The translations under genes were made by a program, and so were the position numbers. Shown piece by piece: positions 1 through 8,062 of a DNA stretch of 64,000 nt (position 1 is its first letter; every line of letters starts with the position of its first letter). Location: contig NZ_CP127161.1 of the NCBI RefSeq assembly GCF_030263895.1, positions 124,001 to 188,000 of the forward strand. Direction: 5' to 3'. Under the pieces are notes generated by a model. That model ran no database searches and was not told the origin of the DNA. It saw only the letters and a list, made by a program, of their open reading frames with translations. Source of the DNA: Proteiniborus sp. MB09-C3 (lineage in GTDB: Bacteria; Bacillota; Clostridia; Tissierellales; Proteiniboraceae).

Positions 1-764
1 GGAAGATAAACTCTTAAATATGTTTCTTCTAAATATTTATCTGAAAGTATATCTACATCATGCGCTTCTGTCGAGTTAAAATATACTGTTACATAGTCAT
101 ATGACGTATTTACAAAAAAATCTCCTTTTATGATTATTGGTTCTTTTTCATTGTAGTTTTCTGTTACGCTTCCAACTATAATTGAATCTACTTGCGGAAA
201 TGTTCTAGTTGTAAACTCTATATTAACTGGTGGTGTATATGCTGTCGCTGTTTTACTTGAATCATTTGGATCGGCTACTGTTAAAGATACTAATCCCTCT
301 CCTATATTTATATAGTATTCTGTATTTGGGCTTAAACCTTTTGTTTGTATGGTTATCGTAGATTTGCCATCACCTCTGCTAAGAGCTGTACTGGTGTTTT
401 CAAAGTCAATAAGATTTTCTGTTGCTCCTTTTGCATATAGTGTAATTCCTCTTAGAACTTCTTCACTTAATTTGATATTGTTTTTGTCGTCTTTATGATG
501 ATTAAAGGTAATTAACAGCATGTTAAAATCCTTAGAATATTCAACATCCCAGTTGCCTCGATTTTCTCTTAGAAGCCATAGATATCTTCCTCTTGCTCTA
601 AGGTGTACGCTGTCTATATATGGCTTTCTGTTTGCTGGCACAACTATAGGCTGGGGATTTTCAGTATTGTCTTCTGCCAATGATATTTGTGGTACACCCA
701 GTAATGAGACAAATAGTAGTGCTGCTATAAATGATATCATGAATTTTTTTGTGATTTCTTTCAT
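1..764 (-). CDS. Secreted IPT/TIG-like surface protein, 3' part cut by window edge
   Basis: An uninterrupted minus-strand frame opens with ATG at 762-764, preceded by a GGAAGAG ribosome site, and runs off the window start, so about 254 N-terminal residues are seen. Residues 1-30 form a Sec signal peptide: two lysines, a hydrophobic stretch and a likely cleavage after SLA. The mature part looks beta-rich and ends in a segment resembling an IPT/TIG immunoglobulin-like domain (IIIKGDFF, then alternating hydrophobic strands). It is probably exported and cell-surface associated. The divergent neighbour encodes an SLH-domain protein, which fits a cell-envelope role. The exact function is not recognised and the C-terminus, where anchoring domains would lie, is outside the window. 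Confidence 0.75.
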   Translation of the reverse strand, partial: MKEITKKFMISFIAALLFVSLLGVPQISLAEDNTENPQPIVVPANRKPYIDSVHLRARGRYLWLLRENRGNWDVEYSKDFNMLLITFNHHKDDKNNIKLSEEVLRGITLYAKGATENLIDFENTSTALSRGDGKSTITIQTKGLSPNTEYYINIGEGLVSLTVADPNDSSKTATAYTPPVNIEFTTRTFPQVDSIIVGSVTENYNEKEPIIIKGDFFVNTSYDYVTVYFNSTEAHDVDILSDKYLEETYLRVYL

Positions 765-875
765 AGGGTTCTCTTCCTTTCTTATTTGACTAGTGCCTCA
801 TAATATTATCGACATAAAGGGCTATTTTGTAAATTACAATATGATTACAATACATATAAGAATATACTTGTTAAT

Positions 876-888
876 GCTCAGTATGACA
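876..888. repeat. Remnant of interspersed CTCAGTATGACA repeat
   Basis: The 13 bases GCTCAGTATGACA in the divergent intergenic region match the end of the repeat family seen best at 1836-1860. Only the tail of the element is present here. No gene was recognised in the 765-1051 gap. Confidence 0.45.
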
Positions 889-1051
889 GACCTTTACATC
901 ATTCTATTTATTATTCAACAAATTTCCCTTTTTTCCTGCAATACTAGATGCCCAATTTGTAACACAAACGAAATGAAAATATTCTGTTTTCTTTGATATA
1001 ATGTATATAAAATAGTGCTATCCCTGTGCATAAATATAAGGAGGTGTTGAT

Positions 1052-1633
1052 GTGTTTAAAAAGGCTACAAGCTTTTTACTAGTATTTGTGATTATGTTTA
1101 GCTCTATGGCTTTTGCTACTGACATAGATAAGCAAAGACAAGAGTCTGCCGAGAAGCTAATAGCTATGGGAATACTAACTGGCTTTGAGGATGGCTCCTT
1201 AAGACTTGAGGAAAACATAACTAGGGAACAATTTGCTACTTTAGCTGTTAAGCTGCTTAACAAGGAAAGTGAAGCAGAAAAGCTTAAGAAGGATTCCATA
1301 TTTAAGGATGTCAAAAAAGACCGATGGTCAGTTGGATATATCAATGTGGCTGTAAATCAGGGTCTTATAGTAGGCCGTGGTGACGGTACCTTTGCTCCAA
1401 GTGCTAATATTACACATGGAGAAATATTGACTATTTTAGTTAGACTTCTTGGATATACAAATACTGTAGATCCAAATAAGAAATGGCCTCAAAACTATGT
1501 GGACAAGGCTAAAGAGTTAGGTATTGATATAGCGAATGGTATTGACCCTTCTGCTCCTGCTATCAGGGGAGATGTGGTGGTATATATTGATAAAAGTCTT
1601 ATAGTTAAGCTAAATGGAGTGAGTCGAAAGTAA
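1052..1633 (+). CDS. SLH-domain cell-surface protein
   Basis: This 193-residue protein starts at GTG 1052, behind a strong AAGGAGGT site at 1038-1045. Residues 1-23 are a signal peptide ending in MAFA. The rest is S-layer homology sequence: one repeat at about 28-75 (AMGILTGFEDGS, then ITREQFA), a second at about 85-135 (IFKDV, GLIVGRGDGTFAPS, ITHGE), and a degenerate third towards the C-terminus. SLH repeats bind pyruvylated secondary cell-wall polymers, so the protein should sit on the cell wall. It is short and has no other domain, so it may be only a wall-binding unit. It is followed at once by a terminator, so it is monocistronic. Confidence 0.85.
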   Translation: MFKKATSFLLVFVIMFSSMAFATDIDKQRQESAEKLIAMGILTGFEDGSLRLEENITREQFATLAVKLLNKESEAEKLKKDSIFKDVKKDRWSVGYINVAVNQGLIVGRGDGTFAPSANITHGEILTILVRLLGYTNTVDPNKKWPQNYVDKAKELGIDIANGIDPSAPAIRGDVVVYIDKSLIVKLNGVSRK

Positions 1634-1650
1634 TCGACTCACTTTTTTTA
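1619..1650 (+). terminator. Rho-independent terminator of the SLH gene
   Basis: The nine-base stem GTGAGTCGA (1619-1627) pairs with TCGACTCAC (1634-1642) and is followed by eight T residues. The stop codon lies in the loop. Confidence 0.9.
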
Positions 1651-1835
1651 TGACCTAGAAAACCAAATTTGCACGGCCGAAGGAGTAAACAAATTTGTAT
1701 TTCGAAACTGCGGTTTATGTGAGCATTAATGTGGTTTGTGCCTAATATAATTTAGTGTAGGCGATATGTCACACTGCATAAAAATCTGTATTACGTATAT
1801 TTTTATCATTCTAATTGTATATGAAGAATCAAGAA

Positions 1836-1883
1836 ATCCTTCGCTTCGCTCAGTATGACAAAAAATGAAGCTCAGGATGACAG
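1836..1883. repeat. Interspersed repeat, best copy plus a partial second copy
   Basis: The element ATCCTTCGCTTCGCTCAG continues into TATGACA (1836-1860) and is followed by a partial copy, GCTCAGGATGACAG (1870-1883). Related or inverted versions occur at 876, 3572, 7900-7963, 8041, 20082-20147 and 34870. The rest of the 1652-1922 gap holds a sequence near 1670-1740 with AAATTTG and TTCGAAAC motifs, possibly another degenerate repeat. No gene is seen there. Confidence 0.7.
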
Positions 1884-1940
1884 TTTTAACGCAGTCTGAC
1901 TTTCCTACATTAATGTTTTTACATGAAGGAGTTGATGTTT

Positions 1941-3611
1941 TTGCATAAAGATAATGTTAACAATCCTACCAATCTTGAAAGATATAGTATTATGGAAGAA
2001 TTGCTTATAAACTCAAGAAGAGATCCTAGGGAGCTTCCTGGTATAGTAAATGCTCTAAGTCCTCCTGCTGACATAACGTCTATTGCTAAGCCAGGTACCT
2101 TTAAAAATAAAAAGGTAGCCATAATTGGTGCAGGTGCAGCTGGACTATCTGCTGCCTTTCAGCTAAGAAAGCTAGGCTTTGATATAACCATATTTGAGGC
2201 TAGAGAAAACCGCGTTGGCGGAAGGATATATACTTATTATTTTAATAGTGAAAACTATGGAGAGCTGGGAGCTATGAGAATTCCTGTATCTCATGAAACT
2301 ACTTGGCATTACATTAACCTTTTAGGCTTAAACACCCGTCCTTTTGTTCAGGTAAATCCAAATGCTTTTATCTACGTTAAAAATACCCGTGTTAGAAATG
2401 ATCCTGAGGGTGAAAATGTAAAGCGTGAAATATATCCTAAGTTTAGAATGAAAAACTGGGAGAGACAGCTTTCTTGGACCGAGCTTCTAGGCTATGCTAT
2501 GGACACCCCATTGCTTGAAATGTCTCCTGAACTACGTATAGAACTACTGCATATTAGGAAAATAACTAATAGTGTAATTAATTATTGGGATTACTTTAAT
2601 CATAGGCAGGTTATGGAAAAACTAGGTTTGAGCAGTGGAGCTATAAATATGCTTAACAGTGTATCTCCTTTTACTCGTCTCCTTTTATATTATAGCTATA
2701 TTGAAACAGCCATGGAAAATAGCAGCTTATCCTCTAGTATTATGTATGAAATTGTTGGAGGAAACTCCTTACTTCCTTTGGCCCTATATAAATCTTTAAC
2801 TAGTCCTAATCCTAAAGAATATACTGGTATAGAAGCCAAGGATTTAGGTAAAATAGACATTAGAATGGGCACTTGGGTAGAAGGAATTTGCAGACTTGAG
2901 CAAAGGAACAAGGTTGGCATAATCCATAACAACAAAAAAAATCTTGGAGCAAAAAAAGAAGACTTTGACTATGTAGTATGCGCCATACCTTTCTCTACTT
3001 TAAGAAATGTAGACATAAATCCACTTTTCAGCAATAGAAAGATGGAAGCAATTATGGAAGTTAACTATACATTGGCTCAAAAGACTCTTTTATTTTGTAA
3101 TAAAAGATTTTGGCAAGAGCAAGGGATAATGGGCGGAGGCTCTTTTACTGATTTACCTATATCAACTCTATGGTATCCATCAGATGGAAAAAGTACTGCT
3201 CAGCCTGGTGTGTTCATTGCATCATATAACCTTGAGCTTGATGCCATAAGGTTTGGTAATCTGCCTAGATTCTTAAAGCTTGAAGAATTAAAAAATCAGG
3301 TTGAAAGGGTTCATGGTCTTCCATATGGGTATTTAGATAGAGTAGTAATAGATTGGAAGTATCTAAATTGGCATGATGAGTCTTGGTCATTAGGAGCCTT
3401 CTGCTATTTTCTGCCTGAGCAAAGAAGATTATTTTTATACGCTATGGGAGTACCTGAGTACAATAACAAGGTTTTTTTTGCTGGAGAGCATGTTTCTGTT
3501 ACTCATGGATGGATGAATGGTGCTTTGCAGACTGGTATGAAGGCTGCTAATGATTTAGCTATTGAAGCAGTCTGTCATTCTGAACCTTCCCATAAAGGCA
3601 ATTCTAACTAA
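1941..3611 (+). CDS. FAD-dependent amine oxidase (monoamine/L-amino-acid oxidase family)
   Basis: The protein has about 556 residues. An ATG at 1923 opens the same frame, but the only good ribosome site (AAGGAG, 1926-1931) lies downstream of it, so TTG 1941 (spacing 9) is preferred; ATG 1935 is the alternative. The FAD-binding Rossmann motif GAGAAG (about residues 63-68) is followed by the acidic FEARENRVGGR segment, the second flavin signature of this family. The C-terminus carries the conserved FFAGEH...GWMNGAL flavin motif. Family members oxidise amines or L-amino acids to imines with release of ammonia and reduced acceptor. The substrate cannot be told from sequence. The nearby lysine fermentation genes make an amino-acid role plausible but unproven. 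The last 15 or so codons run through a repeat remnant (3572-3590). Confidence 0.85.
   Translation: MHKDNVNNPTNLERYSIMEELLINSRRDPRELPGIVNALSPPADITSIAKPGTFKNKKVAIIGAGAAGLSAAFQLRKLGFDITIFEARENRVGGRIYTYYFNSENYGELGAMRIPVSHETTWHYINLLGLNTRPFVQVNPNAFIYVKNTRVRNDPEGENVKREIYPKFRMKNWERQLSWTELLGYAMDTPLLEMSPELRIELLHIRKITNSVINYWDYFNHRQVMEKLGLSSGAINMLNSVSPFTRLLLYYSYIETAMENSSLSSSIMYEIVGGNSLLPLALYKSLTSPNPKEYTGIEAKDLGKIDIRMGTWVEGICRLEQRNKVGIIHNNKKNLGAKKEDFDYVVCAIPFSTLRNVDINPLFSNRKMEAIMEVNYTLAQKTLLFCNKRFWQEQGIMGGGSFTDLPISTLWYPSDGKSTAQPGVFIASYNLELDAIRFGNLPRFLKLEELKNQVERVHGLPYGYLDRVVIDWKYLNWHDESWSLGAFCYFLPEQRRLFLYAMGVPEYNNKVFFAGEHVSVTHGWMNGALQTGMKAANDLAIEAVCHSEPSHKGNSN
3572..3590. repeat. Inverted repeat remnant inside the 3' end of the amine oxidase gene
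   Basis: CTGTCATTCTGAACCTTCC is the inverse orientation of the family with consensus near ATCCTTCG...CAGNATGACA. It encodes the terminal CHSEPS residues, so the repeat seems to have supplied a new C-terminus. Confidence 0.5.
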
Positions 3612-3724
3612 TATCCCGAGGATGAAATTAGGTTAGTAAGAAATTTGGTAAGTAAGGCCATACTGCCAGCTTTAGATGGATAATAATTACTTAATCAGAC
3701 ACCAGATTTGTATAGCATTAACAT

Positions 3725-3753
3725 TTGACAGAAAATACAAATAAAACTATAAT
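3725..3753 (+). promoter_or_regulatory. Sigma-A promoter of nagB
   Basis: Consensus TTGACA (3725-3730) and TATAAT (3748-3753) are separated by 17 bases, about 55 bases upstream of the nagB start. Confidence 0.85.
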
Positions 3754-3808
3754 TAAATGAAGGTTTATAAGAAAATACACAGGTTTTATTGTTCGGGAGG
3801 AATGAAGG

Positions 3809-4534
3809 ATGAGAATAATGATTGTTAATGATTATGAGGAAATGAGTAAAAAGGCTGCTCACATTATTGCAAGTCAAATTGTTTTAAAGCCTAATAGTAT
3901 TTTAGGCTTTGCTACTGGCAGTACTCCGATAAATACATATAAGGAACTAATTAACCTTTATAAAAATGGAGTTATTGATTTTTCTGAAGTGACATCATTT
4001 AATCTAGATGAATATTTTGAGCTGTCAAAGGATAATCCGCAAAGCTATGATTATTTCATGAAGGCAAATCTTTTTAATCATATCAATATTGATGATGATA
4101 GAATAAATATTCCAAATGGAATGACTGACAATATTGAGAGAGAATGTGCTGAATATGAGAAGAAAATGAAGGAAGCAGGCGGCATAGACCTGCAATTACT
4201 TGGTATAGGCAGAAATGGGCATATAGGCTTCAATGAGCCTGCTGATCATTTCCAGTCTGATACTCACCTTGTTCAGCTAGATGATGATACTATTGAAGCT
4301 AACTCTAGATTTTTTGATTCTGTTGATGAGGTGCCTACAAAGGCCATTAGTATGGGGATAGGCTCTATAATGAGAGCTAAGAAAATACTGCTTTTTGCAA
4401 GTGGTACTGGAAAAGCAGAAGCTATTTATGATACTGTGAAAGGCCCTATTACTCCAAGAGTGCCAGCATCAATTCTTCAGCTCCATCCTGATGTGGTTAT
4501 AATTGCTGATAAGGAAGCGGCTAGTAGGCTGTAA
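3809..4534 (+). CDS. nagB: Glucosamine-6-phosphate deaminase
   Basis: This cytosolic enzyme converts glucosamine 6-phosphate to fructose 6-phosphate and ammonia, feeding amino sugars into glycolysis. The 241-residue length is normal for the family. Diagnostic motifs are present: FATGSTP (34-40), NLDEY with the catalytic acid pair (65-69), GIGRNGHIGFNEP with the ring-opening His at 138, and TPRVPAS...LQLH near the C-terminus. The start ATG 3809 has a GGGAGG site eight bases upstream. It has its own promoter and terminator and no nagA or nagE partner in the window, so the amino-sugar genes are not clustered here. Confidence 0.96.
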   Translation: MRIMIVNDYEEMSKKAAHIIASQIVLKPNSILGFATGSTPINTYKELINLYKNGVIDFSEVTSFNLDEYFELSKDNPQSYDYFMKANLFNHINIDDDRINIPNGMTDNIERECAEYEKKMKEAGGIDLQLLGIGRNGHIGFNEPADHFQSDTHLVQLDDDTIEANSRFFDSVDEVPTKAISMGIGSIMRAKKILLFASGTGKAEAIYDTVKGPITPRVPASILQLHPDVVIIADKEAASRL

Positions 4535-4565
4535 TCTTACTACTTGAATATTGTACAATAAGCAT

Positions 4566-4600
4566 AAAACTGCTGTTTGACATAAACAGCAGTTTTATAT
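4566..4600 (+). terminator. Terminator after nagB
   Basis: A perfect 13-base stem AAAACTGCTGTTT (4566-4578) pairs with AAACAGCAGTTTT (4584-4596). The A and T flanks would allow it to work in both directions, also ending the converging antitoxin gene. Confidence 0.85.
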
Positions 4601-4610
4601 TAAAATTTTA

Positions 4611-4892
4611 CTAATCGCGATTTTTTAATGAGTTTTTAACCTCGGACAATGAGTATCTTTTTCCACTATCATTTGCTTTTCTTTCCTTAATCATATTATA
4701 AATTTCGGTGTGCTCTATATCATCTAATATTTTCTGTATTTCTTCATATACACTAATATCCATTAAGACCATATCTGGTACATTGTTTTTAAATATTACA
4801 GTTTTGCCCAATTGTTTTGTTTTATCCCTGCAAAATTTGTATTTTTTTGTTATATCAGTACTAGAAATAATTTCTTCAGTTGTAACTCTCAT
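4611..4892 (-). CDS. Phd/YefM-family antitoxin
   Basis: This 93-residue protein has the Phd/YefM layout. The N-terminal half (VTTEEIISSTDITKKYKF, then a short beta segment with KTVIFKNNVPDMVLM) is the DNA-binding domain, and a charged helical C-terminus would bind the toxin. The start ATG has a GAGGG site. Antitoxins of this type neutralise RelE/ParE-like toxins and repress their own promoter. The expected toxin is not downstream on the same strand. A RelE-like gene instead lies divergently, 217 bases away, which is unusual for this family. Confidence 0.85.
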   Translation of the reverse strand: MRVTTEEIISSTDITKKYKFCRDKTKQLGKTVIFKNNVPDMVLMDISVYEEIQKILDDIEHTEIYNMIKERKANDSGKRYSLSEVKNSLKNRD

Positions 4893-5013
4893 ATTAATCC
4901 CTCATTTCTCATAGAAATAACTTCACTAATATTATAATACCAAATTTCATATTATTATTCAAACAATTATTAGAAAACTAATTCAACTTTTTTCTAGGTA
5001 AGGTTATAATTGG

Positions 5014-5042
5014 TTGCCAATTTCAAATGACAATTATATAAT
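5014..5042 (+). promoter_or_regulatory. Sigma-A promoter of the RelE-like gene
   Basis: TTGCCA (5014-5019) and TATAAT (5037-5042) are 17 bases apart in the divergent toxin-antitoxin spacer, giving the toxin gene its own promoter. Confidence 0.7.
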
Positions 5043-5109
5043 TAAATTATGATAAATTTATAAACAGAGCAAGAAACTGTTCACTTAGTTAAAAGAAAGG
5101 GGACAACCA

Positions 5110-5448
5110 ATGAAGTGTAAAGTATATTTTACAGAAGCAGCATTACAAGATCTTAAAAGGCTTCCAATGAAATTACAAGAAAAATGCCTAGACATGCTAG
5201 ACAAGCTAGAAAATAACCTACATCTAGGACAAGCCCTAGAAAATAAAAACGGAAGAGATTTAACAGGATATTATAAGATTTATTTTGATAATGCCAGATA
5301 TCGAATAGTCTATAAGAAATGCGAGAAGAAGATAGAAGTCGAAGAAATAATAATTACTGCAAAGATTGCAGAAATATGGGGTATAGGGCCTAGACATAAT
5401 GAAAATATTTATAAAATGGTTGCCCAAAGGATACAAAATAAGGGTTGA
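5110..5448 (+). CDS. RelE/ParE-family toxin (mRNA interferase-like)
   Basis: This is a 112-residue basic protein of the RelE/ParE fold. It opens with a beta strand (KVYFTEAALQDLKRLP), has two helices, and continues with GYYKIYFDNARYRIVYKK and EEIIITAKI, the typical central sheet with an Arg in the RYRIVY strand. RelE-type toxins cut ribosome-bound mRNA; ParE-type toxins inhibit gyrase. The C-terminal extension IWGIGPRHNENIYKMVAQRI is of the kind seen in some RelE-like proteins. The AAAGGGG ribosome site is near ATG 5110. It probably pairs with the divergent Phd-like antitoxin. A stand-alone toxin with a distant antitoxin is the alternative. Confidence 0.82.
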   Translation: MKCKVYFTEAALQDLKRLPMKLQEKCLDMLDKLENNLHLGQALENKNGRDLTGYYKIYFDNARYRIVYKKCEKKIEVEEIIITAKIAEIWGIGPRHNENIYKMVAQRIQNKG

Positions 5449-5476
5449 ATAAAACTTTTTCTTTTTTATTCAACCC
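5442..5476. terminator. Bidirectional hairpin between toxin and kamE
   Basis: GGGTTGAATAAAA (5442-5454) pairs with TTTTATTCAACCC (5464-5476), a perfect 13-base stem containing the toxin stop codon. It lies between the converging toxin and kam operon and probably terminates both. Confidence 0.7.
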
Positions 5477-5490
5477 TTGAGTTATTTATG

Positions 5491-6249
5491 TTACACAAGA
5501 TTTCTATTAACTATTTCTGTCACTATAAATGTGGCTACGTCGTCTGCATATGAGCCTGATCCAAAGCCTGCATCGTAGCCTAGCTCTTTTGCTAGCTCGT
5601 GAGTTATTCTTGGTCCACCACAGCATAGGATTATTTTATCTCTAATCCCCTCCGCTTCAAGTAGTTCTACTAATTGCGTTAGATTTGGAATATGAACATT
5701 TTTCTGGGTAACTACTTGGGATACTAGTATCGCATCTGCATTTTCTTCTATAGCCCTTGCTACTAGTTCTTCATTTGGAACCTGACTTCCCATGTTTATT
5801 GCATTTATACCTTTATACCTTTCAAGGCCATAATGCCCTGCGTACCCTTTCATGTTCATGATGGCATCTATGCCTACAGTATGGGCATCTGTTCCTGTAC
5901 ATGCTCCTACTATTGTTATTTCCTTTTTTACATTCTGTTTTATATATTCTTCAACTTCTTCCATAGTCATAGAATCTACTTCTACTTTTGGCACTTCTAT
6001 TTTTGTAAAGTCTACTGTATGCTGACATTTTCCATACACTACAAAATGTGTGTATCCTATGCCTAAATCCGATGCATGAACTACATTTGGTTCTTCGAAG
6101 CCCATTTGTCTGACTAATATTCTGGCTGCTTCTTTGGCTTCATCTCCATATGGAACTGGAAGAGTGAAAGAAAGCTGAACCATCCCGTCATTTAGTGTGT
6201 CTCCGTAGGGCTTTACTTTTGTCAAATCTACTTTTTGAATATTATCCAT
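5491..6249 (-). CDS. kamE: Lysine 5,6-aminomutase beta subunit
   Basis: KamE and KamD form the adenosylcobalamin- and PLP-dependent enzyme that moves the terminal amino group of beta-lysine (or D-lysine) to carbon 5. The subunit carries the base-off B12 motif DxHxxG (DAHTVG, Asp121-Gly126). Lys134 lies eleven residues after His123, the spacing of the PLP-binding lysine described for the Clostridium sticklandii enzyme. An earlier in-frame ATG exists at 6279, but GGAGG sits eight bases before ATG 6249, giving 252 residues. It is the last gene of the kdd-kamABCDE cluster, 62 bases after kamD. Confidence 0.96.
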   Translation of the reverse strand: MDNIQKVDLTKVKPYGDTLNDGMVQLSFTLPVPYGDEAKEAARILVRQMGFEEPNVVHASDLGIGYTHFVVYGKCQHTVDFTKIEVPKVEVDSMTMEEVEEYIKQNVKKEITIVGACTGTDAHTVGIDAIMNMKGYAGHYGLERYKGINAINMGSQVPNEELVARAIEENADAILVSQVVTQKNVHIPNLTQLVELLEAEGIRDKIILCCGGPRITHELAKELGYDAGFGSGSYADDVATFIVTEIVNRNLV

Positions 6250-6311
6250 TGGCTTTTCCTCCAATCTGGGAACAATCATTAATTGTTTTAATAATTCTCA
6301 ATTCTCAACTT

Positions 6312-7871
6312 TCAATCCTCCATTTTATTCAGCATCATATCAATGAATGGGTTGAAATGTTTTTCTCCTTTTTGTACTACTCCCTCTAAGCCCTTGCCAC
6401 CATTTCTAGCTCTTTTTATGGATGCAAATTTACCTTTTTCTATTGTTGAGAATAGTCCTTCTTTTTCTATTTCTAGTAACAGTTCCTCTGCATTTTTAAG
6501 GACTTCCTGTGCTCTTGTCTGGATAATGCCGCCTTCTTTAAAGGTTACTTCCTCTCCTATGTCCCTTGCATTGTTGAATATATATTTTGCATTTTCTATT
6601 GCTAGTGCTCTATCTTGAAGATGAGGAGTATGGATAGCCTCTGTAAGCATTCCTAATAATTGTATGCCTTGATTCGTCCATATTGATACTAGGTTAAACA
6701 TTGCATTTTGTAGATGTCCCTTAAATATGTTTCCTGTCATGAATTTTGTAGGCGGCATATATTTTAGTGGTGCTTTAGGGAATATTTCTCTAGCCATCTG
6801 TGCTTGTGCCAGCTCTAGCAAGAATCCATTCTCTATGTCTGGTGCCATTTCAAATGCGTGTCCAAGTCCCATTTGTTCTTCTGGAATACCTGCTTTTTTG
6901 GCAAATTGCTCGTTCATAAGCTGGGATGCAAGTACTGTATGAGCTTCTTCTACTGCATCTGCTGTAGTTAGGTAATTGTCTTCTCCTGTATTTATGATGA
7001 CTCCTGCAAATCCATTTATTACCCTTGAGAAATATTGATCTACTAGAGTTCTCTGCATATTTATATCTCTAAACAATATGCCGTACAATGCATCGTTTAG
7101 CATCACATCAAGTCTTTCAAGTGCTCCCATGGCTGCTATTTCTGGCATGCATAATCCAGAGCAGTAGTTGCAGAGTCTAATGTATCTGCCTACTTCTTCT
7201 CCTACTTCATCTAGCGCTTTTCTCATTATTTTGAAGTTTTCTTGAGTGGCATATGTTCCCCCAAAGCCTTCTGTTGTAGCACCGTATGGTACATAATCCA
7301 GTAAGCTCTGAGCTGTTGTTCTGATAACTGCTATAATGTCTGCTCCTTGTCTTGCTGCTGCTTGAGCTTGAACTACGTCTTCGTATATATTTCCTGTCGC
7401 TACTATTACATAAATATATGGCCTAGGCCCTTCACCAAGTCTCTCTAAGTAATCTTCTCTTTTCTTTTTATTATCTCTTATTCTATTTACTGTTTTTTCT
7501 GCTATTTCATTTATTTTTTCTTTTATTTCACTTTCGTTAGCTATGGGAAGCTTGGTAAGGTTTAAATCTCCTCTGCTTACTTTTTCTGCAATATTCTGTA
7601 GGGTGTCTCCAGTTTGGAGCATGGCATTTCCTAACCAATATGCTACTCCTTCTCCTAAGCCATTGCCTTCTTTTATATTATCTACTACTACGTTTGGAAG
7701 GGGTCTGTCTATTTCATCTACTCCATCTATCCCAAGAAGTCTCGCTATGGTTCTTTCTACTGTTACTGTGGTATGTCTATCTATGAAGCCTTGTACATCC
7801 TCTGCTATGTTTGCTGCTGCATTTCTGGCGCTTTGTATTGTTTTAGAATCAAGTTTAAGCTTGCTGTTCAA
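6312..7871 (-). CDS. kamD: Lysine 5,6-aminomutase alpha subunit
   Basis: This 519-residue TIM-barrel subunit of lysine 5,6-aminomutase binds substrate and cofactors together with KamE. The length and long conserved stretches (such as RHTTVTVERTIARLLGIDGV near the N-terminus and YCSGLCMPEIAAMGA in the middle) fit the family. Translation probably begins at TTG 7869-7871, nine bases behind AGGAGG, with no better ATG nearby. About 180 bases separate it from kamC, filled with interspersed repeats (7900-8062), so it may have lost a closer coupling to the upstream genes. Confidence 0.95.
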   Translation of the reverse strand: MNSKLKLDSKTIQSARNAAANIAEDVQGFIDRHTTVTVERTIARLLGIDGVDEIDRPLPNVVVDNIKEGNGLGEGVAYWLGNAMLQTGDTLQNIAEKVSRGDLNLTKLPIANESEIKEKINEIAEKTVNRIRDNKKKREDYLERLGEGPRPYIYVIVATGNIYEDVVQAQAAARQGADIIAVIRTTAQSLLDYVPYGATTEGFGGTYATQENFKIMRKALDEVGEEVGRYIRLCNYCSGLCMPEIAAMGALERLDVMLNDALYGILFRDINMQRTLVDQYFSRVINGFAGVIINTGEDNYLTTADAVEEAHTVLASQLMNEQFAKKAGIPEEQMGLGHAFEMAPDIENGFLLELAQAQMAREIFPKAPLKYMPPTKFMTGNIFKGHLQNAMFNLVSIWTNQGIQLLGMLTEAIHTPHLQDRALAIENAKYIFNNARDIGEEVTFKEGGIIQTRAQEVLKNAEELLLEIEKEGLFSTIEKGKFASIKRARNGGKGLEGVVQKGEKHFNPFIDMMLNKMED

Positions 7872-7899
7872 TGTGTTTTACCTCCTTTGCGATTCTATG

Positions 7900-7963
7900 T
7901 GTCATCCTGAAATCGTGAAGCGTCCTATTATAAAGAGATACTTCGCTTACGCTCAGCATGACA
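7900..7963. repeat. Two inverted copies of the interspersed repeat between kamC and kamD
   Basis: An inverted copy (TGTCATCCTGAAATCGTGAA, from 7900) and a direct copy (ATACTTCGCTTACGCTCAG, then CATGACA, 7938-7963) face each other, so the transcript could fold into a hairpin between two genes of the operon. Confidence 0.65.
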
Positions 7964-8040
7964 GAGTAAAGATGCCTTGTTAACTCTTAATTGTTTTTAT
8001 AATTCTCAATTCATACCAGACCTTTCGTAAATAATGCTTA

Positions 8041-8062
8041 TCCAGTCCGTCTCAGTATGACG
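8041..8062. repeat. Repeat remnant overlapping the kamC stop codon
   Basis: TCCGTCTCAGTATGACG matches the tail of the interspersed repeat. On the minus strand its last bases supply the final codons and the TGA of kamC (8052-8054). Confidence 0.5.
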
